From Burkholderia aenigmatica (GTDB lineage Bacteria > Pseudomonadota > Gammaproteobacteria > Burkholderiales > Burkholderiaceae), in assembly GCF_902499175.1 (NCBI RefSeq), contig NZ_CABVQC010000050.1, forward strand, positions 1-64,000: 64,000 nucleotides of DNA, written 5' to 3'. The notes beneath the pieces were generated by a model. It saw only the letters and a program-made list of their open reading frames with translations. It was not told where the DNA came from and made no database searches. A program made the translations under genes and the position numbers. Each line of letters starts with the position of its first letter. Within the stretch, counting starts at the first letter, position 1. Of this stretch, positions 25,453 to 33,986 are shown one piece after another.

Positions 25453-26655
25453 ATGATCATCAAACCGCGCGTGCGTGGCTTCATCTGCGTGACGACTCAT
25501 CCGGTCGGCTGCGAAGCCAACGTCAAGGAACAGATCGACTACGTGACTTCGCACGGCCCGATCGCCAACGGCCCGAAAAAGGTGCTCGTGATCGGCGCGT
25601 CGACCGGCTACGGCCTCGCCGCCCGGATCTCGGCCGCCTTCGGCTCGGACGCGGACACGCTCGGCGTGTTCTTCGAGCGCGCCGGCAGCGAAACGAAGCC
25701 GGGCACGGCCGGCTGGTACAACAGCGCCGCATTCGAGAAATTCGCCGCCGAAAAGGGGCGCTATGCGCGCAGCATCAACGGCGACGCATTCTCCGACAAG
25801 GTCAAGCAGATCACGATCGACACCATCAAGCAGGATCTCGGCAAGGTCGATCTCGTCGTCTACAGCCTCGCGGCACCGCGCCGCACGCACCCGAAGACGG
25901 GCGAAACCATCAGCTCGACGCTCAAGCCGATCGGCAAGACGGTCACGTTCCGCGGCCTCGACACCGACAAGGAAGTGATCCGCGAGGTCACGCTGGAACC
26001 GGCCACGCAGGAAGAGATCGACGGCACCGTCGCCGTGATGGGCGGCGAGGACTGGCAGATGTGGATCGACGCGCTCGATGAAGCCGGCGTGCTGGCCGAC
26101 GGCGCGAAGACCACCGCGTTCACGTATCTCGGCGAGCAGATCACGCACGACATCTACTGGAACGGCTCGATCGGCGAAGCGAAGAAGGATCTCGACAAGA
26201 AGGTGCTGTCGATTCGCGACAAGCTGTCCGCGCACGGCGGCGACGCGCGCGTGTCGGTGCTGAAGGCCGTCGTCACGCAGGCAAGCTCGGCGATCCCGAT
26301 GATGCCGCTGTACCTGTCGCTGCTGTTCAAGACGATGAAGGAAGCCGGCACGCACGAAGGCTGCATCGAGCAGGTGTACGGCCTGTTCAAGGACAGCCTG
26401 TATGGCGCGAAGCCGCACGTCGACGAAGAAGGCCGCCTGCGCGCGGACTACAAGGAGCTCGATCCGCAGGTGCAGGCGAAGGTCAGCGCGCAGTGGAACC
26501 ACGTGACGAACGACAACCTGTACGAACTGACCGACTTCACCGGCTACAAGACCGAGTTCCTGCGGCTGTTCGGCTTCGAGATCGCCGGCGTCGACTACGA
26601 CGCGGACGTGAGCCCGGACGTGAAGATCCCGGGCATCATCGACACCACCGCCTGA
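25453..26655 (+). CDS. fabV: Enoyl-ACP reductase FabV
   Basis: Last reductive step of the fatty-acid elongation cycle: trans-2-enoyl-ACP to acyl-ACP with NADH. The 400-residue length and start MIIKPRVRGFICVTTHP fit FabV, the large SDR-type enoyl reductase. The NADH-binding stretch VLVIGASTGYGLAARI (residues ~44-59) and the catalytic pair Tyr235-x8-Lys244 (in DIYWNGSIGEAKKDLD) are intact, matching numbering reported for Burkholderia FabV. AGAGG precedes the ATG and a TACAAT sits at 25393-25398 as a possible -10. FabV enzymes are far less sensitive to triclosan than FabI. It is divergent from the GbsR-like gene. Confidence 0.95.
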   Translation: MIIKPRVRGFICVTTHPVGCEANVKEQIDYVTSHGPIANGPKKVLVIGASTGYGLAARISAAFGSDADTLGVFFERAGSETKPGTAGWYNSAAFEKFAAEKGRYARSINGDAFSDKVKQITIDTIKQDLGKVDLVVYSLAAPRRTHPKTGETISSTLKPIGKTVTFRGLDTDKEVIREVTLEPATQEEIDGTVAVMGGEDWQMWIDALDEAGVLADGAKTTAFTYLGEQITHDIYWNGSIGEAKKDLDKKVLSIRDKLSAHGGDARVSVLKAVVTQASSAIPMMPLYLSLLFKTMKEAGTHEGCIEQVYGLFKDSLYGAKPHVDEEGRLRADYKELDPQVQAKVSAQWNHVTNDNLYELTDFTGYKTEFLRLFGFEIAGVDYDADVSPDVKIPGIIDTTA

Positions 26656-26663
26656 CGGTACGG

Positions 26664-26701
26664 CCCGCCGCCCACGCTGCGCGTGCAGCGGAGGCGGCGG
26701 G
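26664..26701. terminator. Large hairpin between convergent fabV and SDR genes
   Basis: Arms CCCGCCGCC (26664-26672) and GGCGGCGGG (26693-26701) with a second inner pairing CGCTGC/GCAGCG. No T-tract; a bidirectional terminator by position. Confidence 0.5.
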
Positions 26702-26719
26702 TGCGAGATTCCGGCGGCG

Positions 26720-27424
26720 TCAACGCGGCGCCGGTTCTTCCAGATAGACGCCCGACGACAGCGTGGCCTTCACCTGCCGCGTGAACTCGTCGGTCGACAC
26801 TTCTTCCTCCCCCGCTTCGATCGCTTCGTACGCCTGGCGCACGACGTCGGCCGGCGTCGCCTTCGGCACGTCGAGGCCGGCCGTCAGGTCGGTATCGATG
26901 AAGCCGGCATGCAGCCCGACGACCTGCGTGCGCTGCTCGCGCAGCGAATGGCGCAGGCCGTTGGTCAGCGCCCATGCGGCCGATTTCGACACGCCGTAGC
27001 CCGCCAGGATCGGCCGGTTCACCCAGCTTGCGACGGACAGGATGTTCAGGATCGCGCCGCCGCCATTCCCGGCGAGGATGCCCGCGAACGCGCGCGACAT
27101 CGCCAGCATCCCGAATACGTTGGTTTCGAAGTGATCGCGCAACGCGTCCTCCGCGCCTTCGTCCGTCAGGCTGCCGAGCCGCGCGATGCCCGCGTTGTTG
27201 ATCAGCAGCGTGACGTCGCGTGCGGCATCGGCTGCCGCGGCGACGGCCGCCGGATCGGTCACGTCGAGCTTCACCGGCACGACGCCCGGCAACGTCACGG
27301 TGGCCGGATCGCGCGCCGCCGCGTACACCTTGCGCGCCCCTCTCGCGAGCGCCTGCTTCGCAAACTCGAGCCCGAGCCCGCGGTTTGCACCCGTGACGAA
27401 AACGACTGCCCCTTCGATCTTCAT
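26720..27424 (-). CDS. Short-chain dehydrogenase/reductase
   Basis: Classical SDR of 234 residues, start at 27424 with AAAGGAA upstream. NAD(P)-binding TGANRGLG is at 11-18, NNAG at 76-79, catalytic Ser130 or Ser133 and the Tyr143-x3-Lys147 pair in AGYGVSKSAAW. ARDP at 37-40 suggests NADPH. The substrate is unknown. It is transcribed away from a TetR gene 345 bp distant, and two copies of an 18-bp palindrome lie between them; such pairs usually mean the TetR protein represses the SDR in the absence of a small ligand. Confidence 0.9.
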   Translation of the reverse strand: MKIEGAVVFVTGANRGLGLEFAKQALARGARKVYAAARDPATVTLPGVVPVKLDVTDPAAVAAAADAARDVTLLINNAGIARLGSLTDEGAEDALRDHFETNVFGMLAMSRAFAGILAGNGGGAILNILSVASWVNRPILAGYGVSKSAAWALTNGLRHSLREQRTQVVGLHAGFIDTDLTAGLDVPKATPADVVRQAYEAIEAGEEEVSTDEFTRQVKATLSSGVYLEEPAPR

Positions 27425-27653
27425 GTTCGTTCCTTTCGCGTGATGAATCGCATGCGCGCCGGCTCGCCGCGCGCGTGAGATCCGGTGGAAAACCAGGCTG
27501 CCATTGCTTGTCGAACCGTTGCGCCGCCGGGCGGTGGACGGTGAACGTTCCGCTGCCCTTCCTGCCCCTGCCGCGCCAAAGACGCCGACCGATTGCCATC
27601 CGATGTTCCGGCCTTGGCTTTGCACCCTCCGCCAAGTCGGCTACACTCAATGT

Positions 27654-27671
27654 CAATGTCGATCACCCTTG
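27654..27671. promoter_or_regulatory. Degenerate TetR operator copy
   Basis: CAATGTCGATCACCCTTG differs at three of 18 positions from the perfect palindrome at 27710-27727. The two sites are exactly 56 bp apart in the SDR-TetR intergenic region. Confidence 0.65.
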
Positions 27672-27709
27672 TCTTTGCGATGCATTGTGTTCGCGCAATT
27701 CGGGCATGT

Positions 27710-27727
27710 CAATGGTGATCACCATTG
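27710..27727. promoter_or_regulatory. Perfect 18-bp palindrome, TetR operator
   Basis: CAATGGTGATCACCATTG reads the same on both strands and lies 42 bp before the TetR start codon. Confidence 0.8.
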
Positions 27728-27769
27728 TGTTTTCCAATCGACGCAATCGGCAAAAAAAGGGGTGGATCG

Positions 27770-28354
27770 ATGGGTGTGTCAAGACAGCAGGCTGCCGAGA
27801 ACCGGAGCGCGATCGTCGCGGCCGCCGAGCGGCTGTTCCGCGTGCGCGGCGTCGACGCAGTGGGGCTCACGGAGCTGATGAAGGAAGCCGGCTTCACGCA
27901 GGGCGGCTTCTACAACCACTTCAAGTCGAAAGACGCGCTGGTCGCCGAGGTAATGGAAAAGGCGATGCAGGACCGCGCGGATTCGCCGAACGCCAGCAGT
28001 CTCGATGCGCAGGTGGCGCTGTACCTGTCGGCCGCGCATCGCGACAACGTCGAAGCCGGATGCCCGTTGTCGGGTTTCGCGGGCGATGCGCCGCGACTGA
28101 CCGATGCGGCGCGGGCGTGCTATGCGCACGGCCTCGCCACCTATCTCGACCGGCTGGAACGGATGGTGGCCACGGAAGGCGCGACGCCGGCGCAGACGCG
28201 CCGCGACGCGATCGCGGTCTTCAGCCAGATGGTCGGCGCGCTCGTGCTGTCGCGCGCGATTGCGGGCACCGATCCCGCGCTGGCAGACGAAATCCTCGCA
28301 GCAGGGCGGGACACGCTCGTCGCCGGACGGGACGATCCGGGCGCATCGGCTTAG
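27770..28354 (+). CDS. TetR-family repressor
   Basis: A 194-residue TetR-family regulator; start at 27770 (MGVSRQQAAENRSAIVAAAERLF) has AAGGGG nine bases upstream. The helix-turn-helix is GLTELMKEAGFTQGGFYNHF (residues ~35-54), where FYNHFxSKDAL is a strong family mark. The C-terminal part contains GCPLSGFAGDAPR, typical of the subgroup that regulates reductases, with Cys that might sense electrophiles. It likely controls itself and the divergent SDR through the palindromes between them. Confidence 0.9.
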   Translation: MGVSRQQAAENRSAIVAAAERLFRVRGVDAVGLTELMKEAGFTQGGFYNHFKSKDALVAEVMEKAMQDRADSPNASSLDAQVALYLSAAHRDNVEAGCPLSGFAGDAPRLTDAARACYAHGLATYLDRLERMVATEGATPAQTRRDAIAVFSQMVGALVLSRAIAGTDPALADEILAAGRDTLVAGRDDPGASA

Positions 28355-28447
28355 TCGCGCCAGAACGTCACGGCGCGTCGGCCCGCGCGGCCTGAGCGGC
28401 GTGTTGGCGTGCCGACGTGCGCGGCGGTATTGCCGCGTCCTGCCGCG

Positions 28448-29026
28448 CTATTCGACGCCCCGTGCGGCATCCCACAACGGCTGCGCACCGCGCCCCGCAT
28501 TCCAGGCGGCAAAACGCGTGCGCCACGATTCGAACGGCTCCGCCAGCGGGTGGCGCGGATCGTCGCTGAGCGAATACGCCATCCCTTCGATCAGCCAGCG
28601 CGGCTTGGTCACGACGGCCAGGTTGCCGAGCACTTCCGCCTGCCGGTGATGGATCAGCTCGTGCGCGAGAAAGTAGGTCTGCCAGCCGCGCGGCGCGACG
28701 ACCACGCCGAAATTCCCGAGCGTCAGCGCCGCGCGCTGGCCGACGCCGAATGCATCGGCGCACGCGCGCGTCGAACAGAACACGACGCGCGGCGCCGCCT
28801 GGAACGGGCCGACGGCCGCCGCCGCGCGCGCATAGCCGTCGCGATAGAGCTGCCGCGCGTCGTCGAGCTTCGCGGCATCGTCCGTGCAGAGATCGGCGCT
28901 CGGGCACGACACGCCGGGAACCAGCGCGGGCGCGACGACGCGCAGCGGCTTGACGAGCGCATACGCGGCAATCGGCAGCGCGACGAGCAGGCCCGTGAGG
29001 GCGAAAGCGGCATAGGAGCGTTTCAT
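28448..29026 (-). CDS. Gluzincin-like (peptidase MA type) envelope protein
   Basis: A 192-residue protein with an N-terminal hydrophobic segment (residues ~5-25) acting as a signal or anchor. It carries the zinc-binding HExxH motif as AHELIHHRQ (His122, Glu123, His126) and, 21 residues later, RWLIEGMAYSLSDD with Glu147 as the likely third ligand; this spacing and the W-x-x-E-G-x-A phrase are characteristic of the MA clan of metallopeptidases. Cysteines near residues 41, 47, 84 and 89 may form disulfides in the periplasm. It may be an active protease or a peptidase-like protein; no substrate is suggested by its neighbours. Confidence 0.7.
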   Translation of the reverse strand: MKRSYAAFALTGLLVALPIAAYALVKPLRVVAPALVPGVSCPSADLCTDDAAKLDDARQLYRDGYARAAAAVGPFQAAPRVVFCSTRACADAFGVGQRAALTLGNFGVVVAPRGWQTYFLAHELIHHRQAEVLGNLAVVTKPRWLIEGMAYSLSDDPRHPLAEPFESWRTRFAAWNAGRGAQPLWDAARGVE

Positions 29027-29310
29027 CGAGGCGGCGGTTCCGGGGCAATCCGTTGATGTTTTCCTGCGTGAATATATCGGACTGGCGACGTCACCGGCCC
29101 TGTTTCATTCACGGCCGAAACCCGACGGACGGCCTGGGCTCGCCACGACTGGCGAGACGTTCCGGCGCTCGCCATCGCGATCTATCCCTCTGTCCACATA
29201 AAGACCTTTTACGACCTAATTGCGCCTGAATAATATATTGGACGCATTACCGGGCGCACCGCATCCTTGCCCTCTACCGGCTCGCAACGGCCGCACGACC
29301 AGGACAGGAC

Positions 29311-30228
29311 ATGAACGGAAACGAACGGCTCGCCGGCATCGGCTACGGATTGCTCGCGGCGCTCATCTGGGGCGGTTTCCCGGTCGTCACGCGCCTCGGC
29401 GTCACGCACTCGGCCCTCGATGCGTACGACATCGCGTTCATTCGCTTCGTCGTCTCCGGCACACTGCTGCTGCCCGTCCTGCTGCGCCGCGGCCTCGGCA
29501 CGCTGCGCCCGGCGTCGGTCGCGCTGATGGTCGCCGGCGCCGGCGCGCCCTACATCCTGACCGTCGCGGCGGCGTTGAGCCGTGCGCCGGTCGGCTACTT
29601 CGCGCTGACGCCGGGCAGCATGATCGCGTTCACGGCCATCCTCGGCAGGCAGATCGCGCACGAGCGGCTGAGCACCGCGCAGGTCGCCGGCATCGTCACG
29701 ATCCTGGCCGGCATCACGCTGGCCGCGTCCGATGCGCTGCGCGGTGCGATCGGGTTGCCGGCTCTCACGCTGTTCATGCTCGGCGGCCTGCTGTGGGCCG
29801 TCTATAACGTCACGACGAAACGCGCCGGCGCCAGTGCGCTGCACGCGACGGCCGTCGTGTCGGTCGGCTCCGCGGTGCTCTACTGCCCGCTCTATCTCGC
29901 CGTGCGCGGCGGCGCCGTGCTGCAGGCGCCGGTCGCGGCGATCGCCACGCAGGCGATCTACCAGGGCGTGCTGATGTCGGTGCTGGCGCTCTACTGCTTC
30001 AGCCGGGCCGTCGTCGCACTCGGCCCGGCGATCGGCGCGACCTTCGCCGCGCTGATGCCGCTGCTCGCCACGCTCGAAGCCATGCTGCTGCTCGGCGAAC
30101 GGCCGCACGCGCCGGCGCTCGCGGGCATCGCGATCGTCACGGCCGGGATGGGGTTGAGTCTCGTCAGCCGGTGGCGAATGGGCGATGCGCCGGCCATCCG
30201 GCGGCCGAACTCCGCTGCAAACGGCTGA
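29311..30228 (+). CDS. DMT-family (EamA) transporter
   Basis: Inner-membrane drug/metabolite-type transporter of 305 residues with ten helices in two EamA repeats. The first repeat starts GIGYGLLAALIWGGFPVVTRLG, with the WGxxPxxxR mark; the second contains LPALTLFMLGGLLWAVYNVTTKRAG. The C-terminus is typical: ALMPLLATLEAMLLLGERP. Family members export amino acids, metabolites or drugs; the substrate is not evident. The start has a GGACAGGAC upstream. It converges with the YhfC-type gene. Confidence 0.87.
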   Translation: MNGNERLAGIGYGLLAALIWGGFPVVTRLGVTHSALDAYDIAFIRFVVSGTLLLPVLLRRGLGTLRPASVALMVAGAGAPYILTVAAALSRAPVGYFALTPGSMIAFTAILGRQIAHERLSTAQVAGIVTILAGITLAASDALRGAIGLPALTLFMLGGLLWAVYNVTTKRAGASALHATAVVSVGSAVLYCPLYLAVRGGAVLQAPVAAIATQAIYQGVLMSVLALYCFSRAVVALGPAIGATFAALMPLLATLEAMLLLGERPHAPALAGIAIVTAGMGLSLVSRWRMGDAPAIRRPNSAANG

Positions 30229-30243
30229 ACCGAGCCCTGCCCA

Positions 30244-31029
30244 TCAGGCGACGTGCCTCGTGCTCGTGTCGCCGGCATCCGTCGTCCGGCGGCTCCAGCG
30301 CCTGCCCAGTAACAGGAGCGCGACGCCGGACACGAACAGGATCGCCTCGACCAGCACCGTCTCGACATGCCAGTACCGCGTCAGCAGCACGGCAACGAGG
30401 TCGAACATGAAATGGAGCGCAATCGCATACGCGAGCCAGCGTTTCGTCCCGCGCACGAACGTCTGCAGCACGATCAGCGACAGCCCGACATGCGCGGCCA
30501 GCGCGCTCGCGCGTTCGAGCAGCGCGAGCAACGGCGATGCGAGCGTCATGCCCGCGAACTGCGACCCGATCAGCGACTGCACGCCCTCGGGCACCACGAC
30601 GCCCGCGTGCGCGAGCAGATAACCCGTGCCGAGCGCGAGAAACCCGACGCCGACCAGCAACATCGCCTCCAGCCCGCCGTGCCCGAGCCCGAGCATCACG
30701 GCCGCGGGCGCGTCATGCCGCTTCGGCAGCAGATACTGGAACGCGACCCAGCGCCCGCCCTCCTCGAAGAGCCCGGCCGTCAGCGCCGCGAACACGAGCA
30801 TCGGCAGGTGCCAGCGCGGATCGTGCGCGAGCCAGCGGTACAGCGGAATCTGCCACGACATGCGCAATACCGGCTGGAACACGAAGAAGGTCAGCATGCC
30901 GTAGAAAAACACGCGCCACGGCACCTGCGTGCGGCGCCGCCACGCGGCCGCGAGCCACGCAGGCGCGAGCAGCGCGGCGAAACCGGCCGCGAGCGTGAGG
31001 AACAGGAGCGCCGGCGCAACGGGATGCAC
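30244..31029 (-). CDS. YhfC-family putative intramembrane metalloprotease
   Basis: Integral membrane protein of about 261 residues with around eight helices. I use the GTG at 31029 as start, because the long frame further upstream overlaps the acetyltransferase gene in another frame; the start is tentative. It has TAGLFEEGGRWVAFQYLLPK with the EE-G-RW pattern and LGLGHGGLEAMLLVGVG with a conserved His/Glu pair, both characteristic of the YhfC/PrsW-like (CPBP-related) group, where the Glu and His residues are thought to bind a metal within the membrane. A bacterial role in stress or signalling proteolysis is possible but not shown. It follows the GNAT gene by 11 bp and is probably co-transcribed. 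Confidence 0.78.
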   Translation of the reverse strand: MHPVAPALLFLTLAAGFAALLAPAWLAAAWRRRTQVPWRVFFYGMLTFFVFQPVLRMSWQIPLYRWLAHDPRWHLPMLVFAALTAGLFEEGGRWVAFQYLLPKRHDAPAAVMLGLGHGGLEAMLLVGVGFLALGTGYLLAHAGVVVPEGVQSLIGSQFAGMTLASPLLALLERASALAAHVGLSLIVLQTFVRGTKRWLAYAIALHFMFDLVAVLLTRYWHVETVLVEAILFVSGVALLLLGRRWSRRTTDAGDTSTRHVA

Positions 31030-31040
31030 GGCGCGCCCGG

Positions 31041-31571
31041 TTACGCGAGCTGCTTGTGGAAATACGTGGTCGCGCAGAGCGTGCCGTCGGGCATCAACGC
31101 AAAGTTCGGCACGACACCGACGCGCTGCCAGCCGGCCCGCTCGTACAGCCGCTCGGCATCGCCGCCCGTCACCGTGTCGAGCACGAGCACGGTCTTGCCG
31201 GCGTCGCGCGCGGCCGCGTCGGCCGCCGCCATCAGCCGCGCGGCGATGCCCTGCCGGCGCGCATGCCGCGACACGAGCATCTTCGAGATATCCGCGCGAT
31301 GCGGCTGGTTCTCGGGCTGCGCGGTCACGACCTGCACGGTGCCGAGGATCCGGCCGGCCGCATCCTCGGCAATGAGCAGGATGCGCTCGCCGTTCGCGAC
31401 GCCGTCGGCGACGCGGGTCCAGAACGCGACGGCGGTCGGCCTGGCGATCGGCAACATGAAGCTGACGGATGCACCGCCCTCGACGCAATCGATCAGCACG
31501 TCGGCCAGCGCATCGACGCAGGTCATCGCTTCGCCCGCGTCGACGCGGCGGACGGTAACGGATTCGGTCAT
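31041..31571 (-). CDS. GNAT-family N-acetyltransferase
   Basis: A 176-residue acetyl-CoA-dependent acetyltransferase, start 31571 with GGAGATGGC just upstream. The acetyl-CoA pyrophosphate-binding loop is RHARRQGIAARLMAAAD (residues ~104-120, motif A, R-x-x-G-I-A), preceded by the beta-4 strand ISKMLVS and followed by YERAGWQRVGVVPNFAL. This subgroup is often annotated as a GNAT of unknown substrate. It lies upstream of the YhfC-type gene on the same transcript. Confidence 0.87.
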   Translation of the reverse strand: MTESVTVRRVDAGEAMTCVDALADVLIDCVEGGASVSFMLPIARPTAVAFWTRVADGVANGERILLIAEDAAGRILGTVQVVTAQPENQPHRADISKMLVSRHARRQGIAARLMAAADAAARDAGKTVLVLDTVTGGDAERLYERAGWQRVGVVPNFALMPDGTLCATTYFHKQLA

Positions 31572-31740
31572 GCCATCTCCGGTAGTCAGATAGGCCGCAC
31601 GCGCAGGTTCGGCGTGCGCCCGGATCGGAAGGAACCCCGGCCGGCCGTCGCGGCTCGCGCAACGGCGGCAGGCGCGCGGCGACGCCGCGCCCGGTCGGCG
31701 CGTGTTACCGCCCCAACATCCTACGCGACGAAAATTTCCG

Positions 31741-31783
31741 TTGCATCGCCGTTCAGCTCCCCTATACTTAGCCACATGGCTAA
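31741..31783 (+). promoter_or_regulatory. Promoter and operator of the arsR-type gene (leaderless)
   Basis: A -35 TTGCAT (31741-31746) and -10 TATACT (31763-31768), 16 bp apart, place the transcription start at or next to the A of the ATG at 31776, so the mRNA should have no leader. The palindrome TTAGCC-ACAT-GGCTAA (31768-31783) covers the -10 end and the start codon and is a likely autorepression site. Confidence 0.7.
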
Positions 31784-32141
31784 CTTTCAACCCGGCATCA
31801 GCGACGTCTTCCACGCCCTCGCCGATCCGACGCGCTGCGCGATCGTCAGTGCGCTCGGCCACGGCGAACGGACCGTCTCCGCGCTGGCCGCGCCGTTCGA
31901 CATGGCGCTGCCGTCGTTCATGAAGCACGTCGCGGTGCTCGAGCGCAGCGGCCTCGTGCAGACCCGGAAAGCCGGCCGCTCGCGCACCTGCACGCTGGTC
32001 GGTAGCCGGCTGAGCGAGGCCGAGGCATGGCTCGTCGAGCAGCGCGCGCTGTGGGAAGCCCGATCCGATCGTCTCGTTGAATTCGTCGAACGCCGTTACC
32101 AGGAGGAGCAAGATGTCCGCAAGCCCCGTCGAACCCGTTGA
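31776..32141 (+). CDS. ArsR-family repressor (SRPBCC-linked type)
   Basis: Winged-helix regulator of 121 residues. FHALADPTRCAIVSALGHGERTVSALAAPFDMALPSFMKHVAVLERSGLVQTRKAGRSRTC is the whole ArsR wing read in short pieces: the ADPTRCAIVSAL helix, the recognition helix MALPSFMKHVAVLE and the beta-wing. It has no metal-binding cysteine cluster, as is usual for the SdpR-like ArsR group paired with AHSA1/SRPBCC proteins. Its 3' end overlaps the next gene by 29 bp, so the two are translationally coupled. A promoter with -10 TATACT sits directly at its start codon. Confidence 0.88.
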   Translation: MANFQPGISDVFHALADPTRCAIVSALGHGERTVSALAAPFDMALPSFMKHVAVLERSGLVQTRKAGRSRTCTLVGSRLSEAEAWLVEQRALWEARSDRLVEFVERRYQEEQDVRKPRRTR

Positions 32142-32598
32142 AACCCTCGATCTCGTCATCACGCGCACGCTGCGCGCGCCGCGCCACGCGCTGTGGCGCG
32201 CGTGGACCGACCCCGAACTGCTGAAGGAATGGTGGTGCCCGAAACCGTGGACCACCGAAGTGCGCGCGTTCGACCTGCGGCCGGGCGGCGCCTTCCACAC
32301 GTTCATGCGCGGCCCCGACGGCGGCACGAGCGACAATCCCGGCTGCTTCCTCGAGATCGTGCCCGAATCGCGTATCGCGTTCACGTCGATGCTCGCGGGC
32401 GGCTGGCGCCCGCAGGCGCCGTGGATGGGCTTCACGGCGATCATCACGATGGCCGACGACGATGCGGGCAGCCGCTACGAAGCACGCGTGATGCATCCGG
32501 ACGCCGCGACACGCGAGCGTCATGAAGCACTCGGCTTCTTCGAGGGCTGGAACACCTGCATCACCCAGCTCGACGCCTTCGCGGCCACGCTGCGCTGA
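32113..32598 (+). CDS. SRPBCC (AHSA1-like) domain protein
   Basis: A 161-residue lipid/ligand-binding START-like protein. The start at 32113 follows a perfect AGGAGGA by six bases and overlaps the ArsR gene. The family signature is ITRTLRAPRHALWRAWTDPELLKEWWCP, followed by the beta-strand PGGAFHTFMRGPDGG and the C-terminal helix ERHEALGFFEGWNTCITQLDAFA. AHSA1-like proteins next to ArsR regulators are common; they are thought to bind a hydrophobic effector, but no ligand is known. Probably the functional partner of the preceding repressor. Confidence 0.88.
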   Translation: MSASPVEPVETLDLVITRTLRAPRHALWRAWTDPELLKEWWCPKPWTTEVRAFDLRPGGAFHTFMRGPDGGTSDNPGCFLEIVPESRIAFTSMLAGGWRPQAPWMGFTAIITMADDDAGSRYEARVMHPDAATRERHEALGFFEGWNTCITQLDAFAATLR

Positions 32599-32717
32599 GC
32601 GCGGCCGCGTGTGCGGTCATTGCATGCCGCCTCCCGCGCGCCTAGGATTCCTGAAGGAAGCATGACGACACGCCGGCCTCCGGCGTGCACCGTCGCGCGC
32701 GCTCCGCGGGAGGCAAC

Positions 32718-33194
32718 ATGTTGCACACGCACACGCATTCGACCCGGGTCAGCCGGCACCTGAACGCCCCGCGCGGGCGCGTCTACCGCGCGTTGCTCGA
32801 TCCGCACGCGGTCGAGCAATGGAAGGTGCCCGACGGCATGACGTGCCGCGTGCATGCGTACGACGCGCGTGAAGGCGGCGCGCTGCGCGTGTCGCTGAGC
32901 TACGACGCGCCGTCGGCCGGCACCGGCAAGACCGCCGCGCACACCGATACCTATCACGGCCGCTTCGTCACGCTCGTGCCGGACGAGCAGATCGTCGAGA
33001 TCGACGTGTTCGAGACCGACGATCCGATGCTGCGCGGCGCGATGACGATCACGATCACGCTGTCCGACGAAGCGGGCGGCACGCGCGTCGACGCCGTGCA
33101 CGACGGGGTGCCGCCCGGCGTGCCGGCCGCCGACAACGAGACCGGCTGGCAAATGGCACTGGCGAGACTCGCGGCGCTGGTGGAGGCCGCGTAG
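32718..33194 (+). CDS. SRPBCC domain protein (second copy)
   Basis: A 158-residue SRPBCC/AHSA1-type protein, start at 32718 with GGGAGG four bases upstream. It begins VSRHLNAPRGRVYRALLDPHAVEQWKVPDG, continues with FVTLVPDEQIVEIDVFETDDP and ends in the long helix ETGWQMALARLAALVEAA. It has an N-terminal HTHTHS run that could bind metal. It follows the first SRPBCC gene by about 120 bp but probably has its own start; it may still be part of the same regulated group. Confidence 0.85.
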   Translation: MLHTHTHSTRVSRHLNAPRGRVYRALLDPHAVEQWKVPDGMTCRVHAYDAREGGALRVSLSYDAPSAGTGKTAAHTDTYHGRFVTLVPDEQIVEIDVFETDDPMLRGAMTITITLSDEAGGTRVDAVHDGVPPGVPAADNETGWQMALARLAALVEAA

Positions 33195-33301
33195 CGGCCG
33201 TTCGTGCCGGCGGCGGGTGCGATGCGGCAGCGCAAAGCGCCGCCGCGTGCGACACTGGCCCGCACCCTATCCATCCGGACCCGCACGAGGAGACGCTCGC
33301 G

Positions 33302-33940
33302 ATGAACGCCGCACGCACCGCCACCTGGTATTTCGATTTCGTTTCGCCGTTCGCCTATCTGCAGCAGGAACGGTTCGACCGGCTCCCACCGGCCGCCGCG
33401 TTCGAGCCGCGGCCCATCGTGCTCGGCGCACTGCTTGCGCACTGGGGCCAGAAAGCACCGGCCGAGATCGCGGCGAAACGCGTCTTCACCTATCGCCACG
33501 CGCAATATCGCGCGGACAAGCTCGGCATTCCGTTCCGGATGCCGCCCGCGCATCCGTTCAATCCGATCAAGCCGCTGCGCCTCGCGATCGCGATGGGCAA
33601 CTCGCCCGACGCGATCCGGCGGATCTTCCGGCATATCTGGCGCGACGGCCAGGACGTATCGACACCAGAAGGCTTCGCCGCGCTGTGCGAAGCCGTCGGC
33701 TTTCCGGAAGGCGTGACGGCCGTCGACGCCCAGCCGGTGAAGGACGCGCTGCGCGCGAACACCGATGATGCGATCACGCACGGCGTATTCGGCGTGCCGA
33801 CCTTCGAACTCGACGGCGACCTGTTCTGGGGCGAGGACGCGACCGACATGTTCGCCGACTGCGCGACGTCGCGCGCGTGGCTCGATTCGCCCGAGGTGCG
33901 CCGCATCAGCGCGCTGCCCGAAGGGATCCGGCGCGGCTGA
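33302..33940 (+). CDS. 2-hydroxychromene-2-carboxylate isomerase-like (DsbA-fold) protein
   Basis: A 212-residue DsbA-family (kappa-GST-like) enzyme. ATWYFDFVSPFAYLQQERFDRL at the N-terminus holds the Ser (DFVSPFAY) that coordinates glutathione in HCCA isomerases, and GVFGVPTFELDGDLFWGED carries the cis-proline loop and the typical C-terminal FWGxD. These enzymes isomerise hydroxychromene carboxylates in naphthalene degradation or act on other glutathione-linked substrates. No other aromatic-degradation gene is adjacent, so the substrate is not clear. Confidence 0.87.
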   Translation: MNAARTATWYFDFVSPFAYLQQERFDRLPPAAAFEPRPIVLGALLAHWGQKAPAEIAAKRVFTYRHAQYRADKLGIPFRMPPAHPFNPIKPLRLAIAMGNSPDAIRRIFRHIWRDGQDVSTPEGFAALCEAVGFPEGVTAVDAQPVKDALRANTDDAITHGVFGVPTFELDGDLFWGEDATDMFADCATSRAWLDSPEVRRISALPEGIRRG

Positions 33941-33986
33941 CGGCGTCGCAGCCGCGCGGCGCTCGCGGCGCATTCCGCATCCCGCG

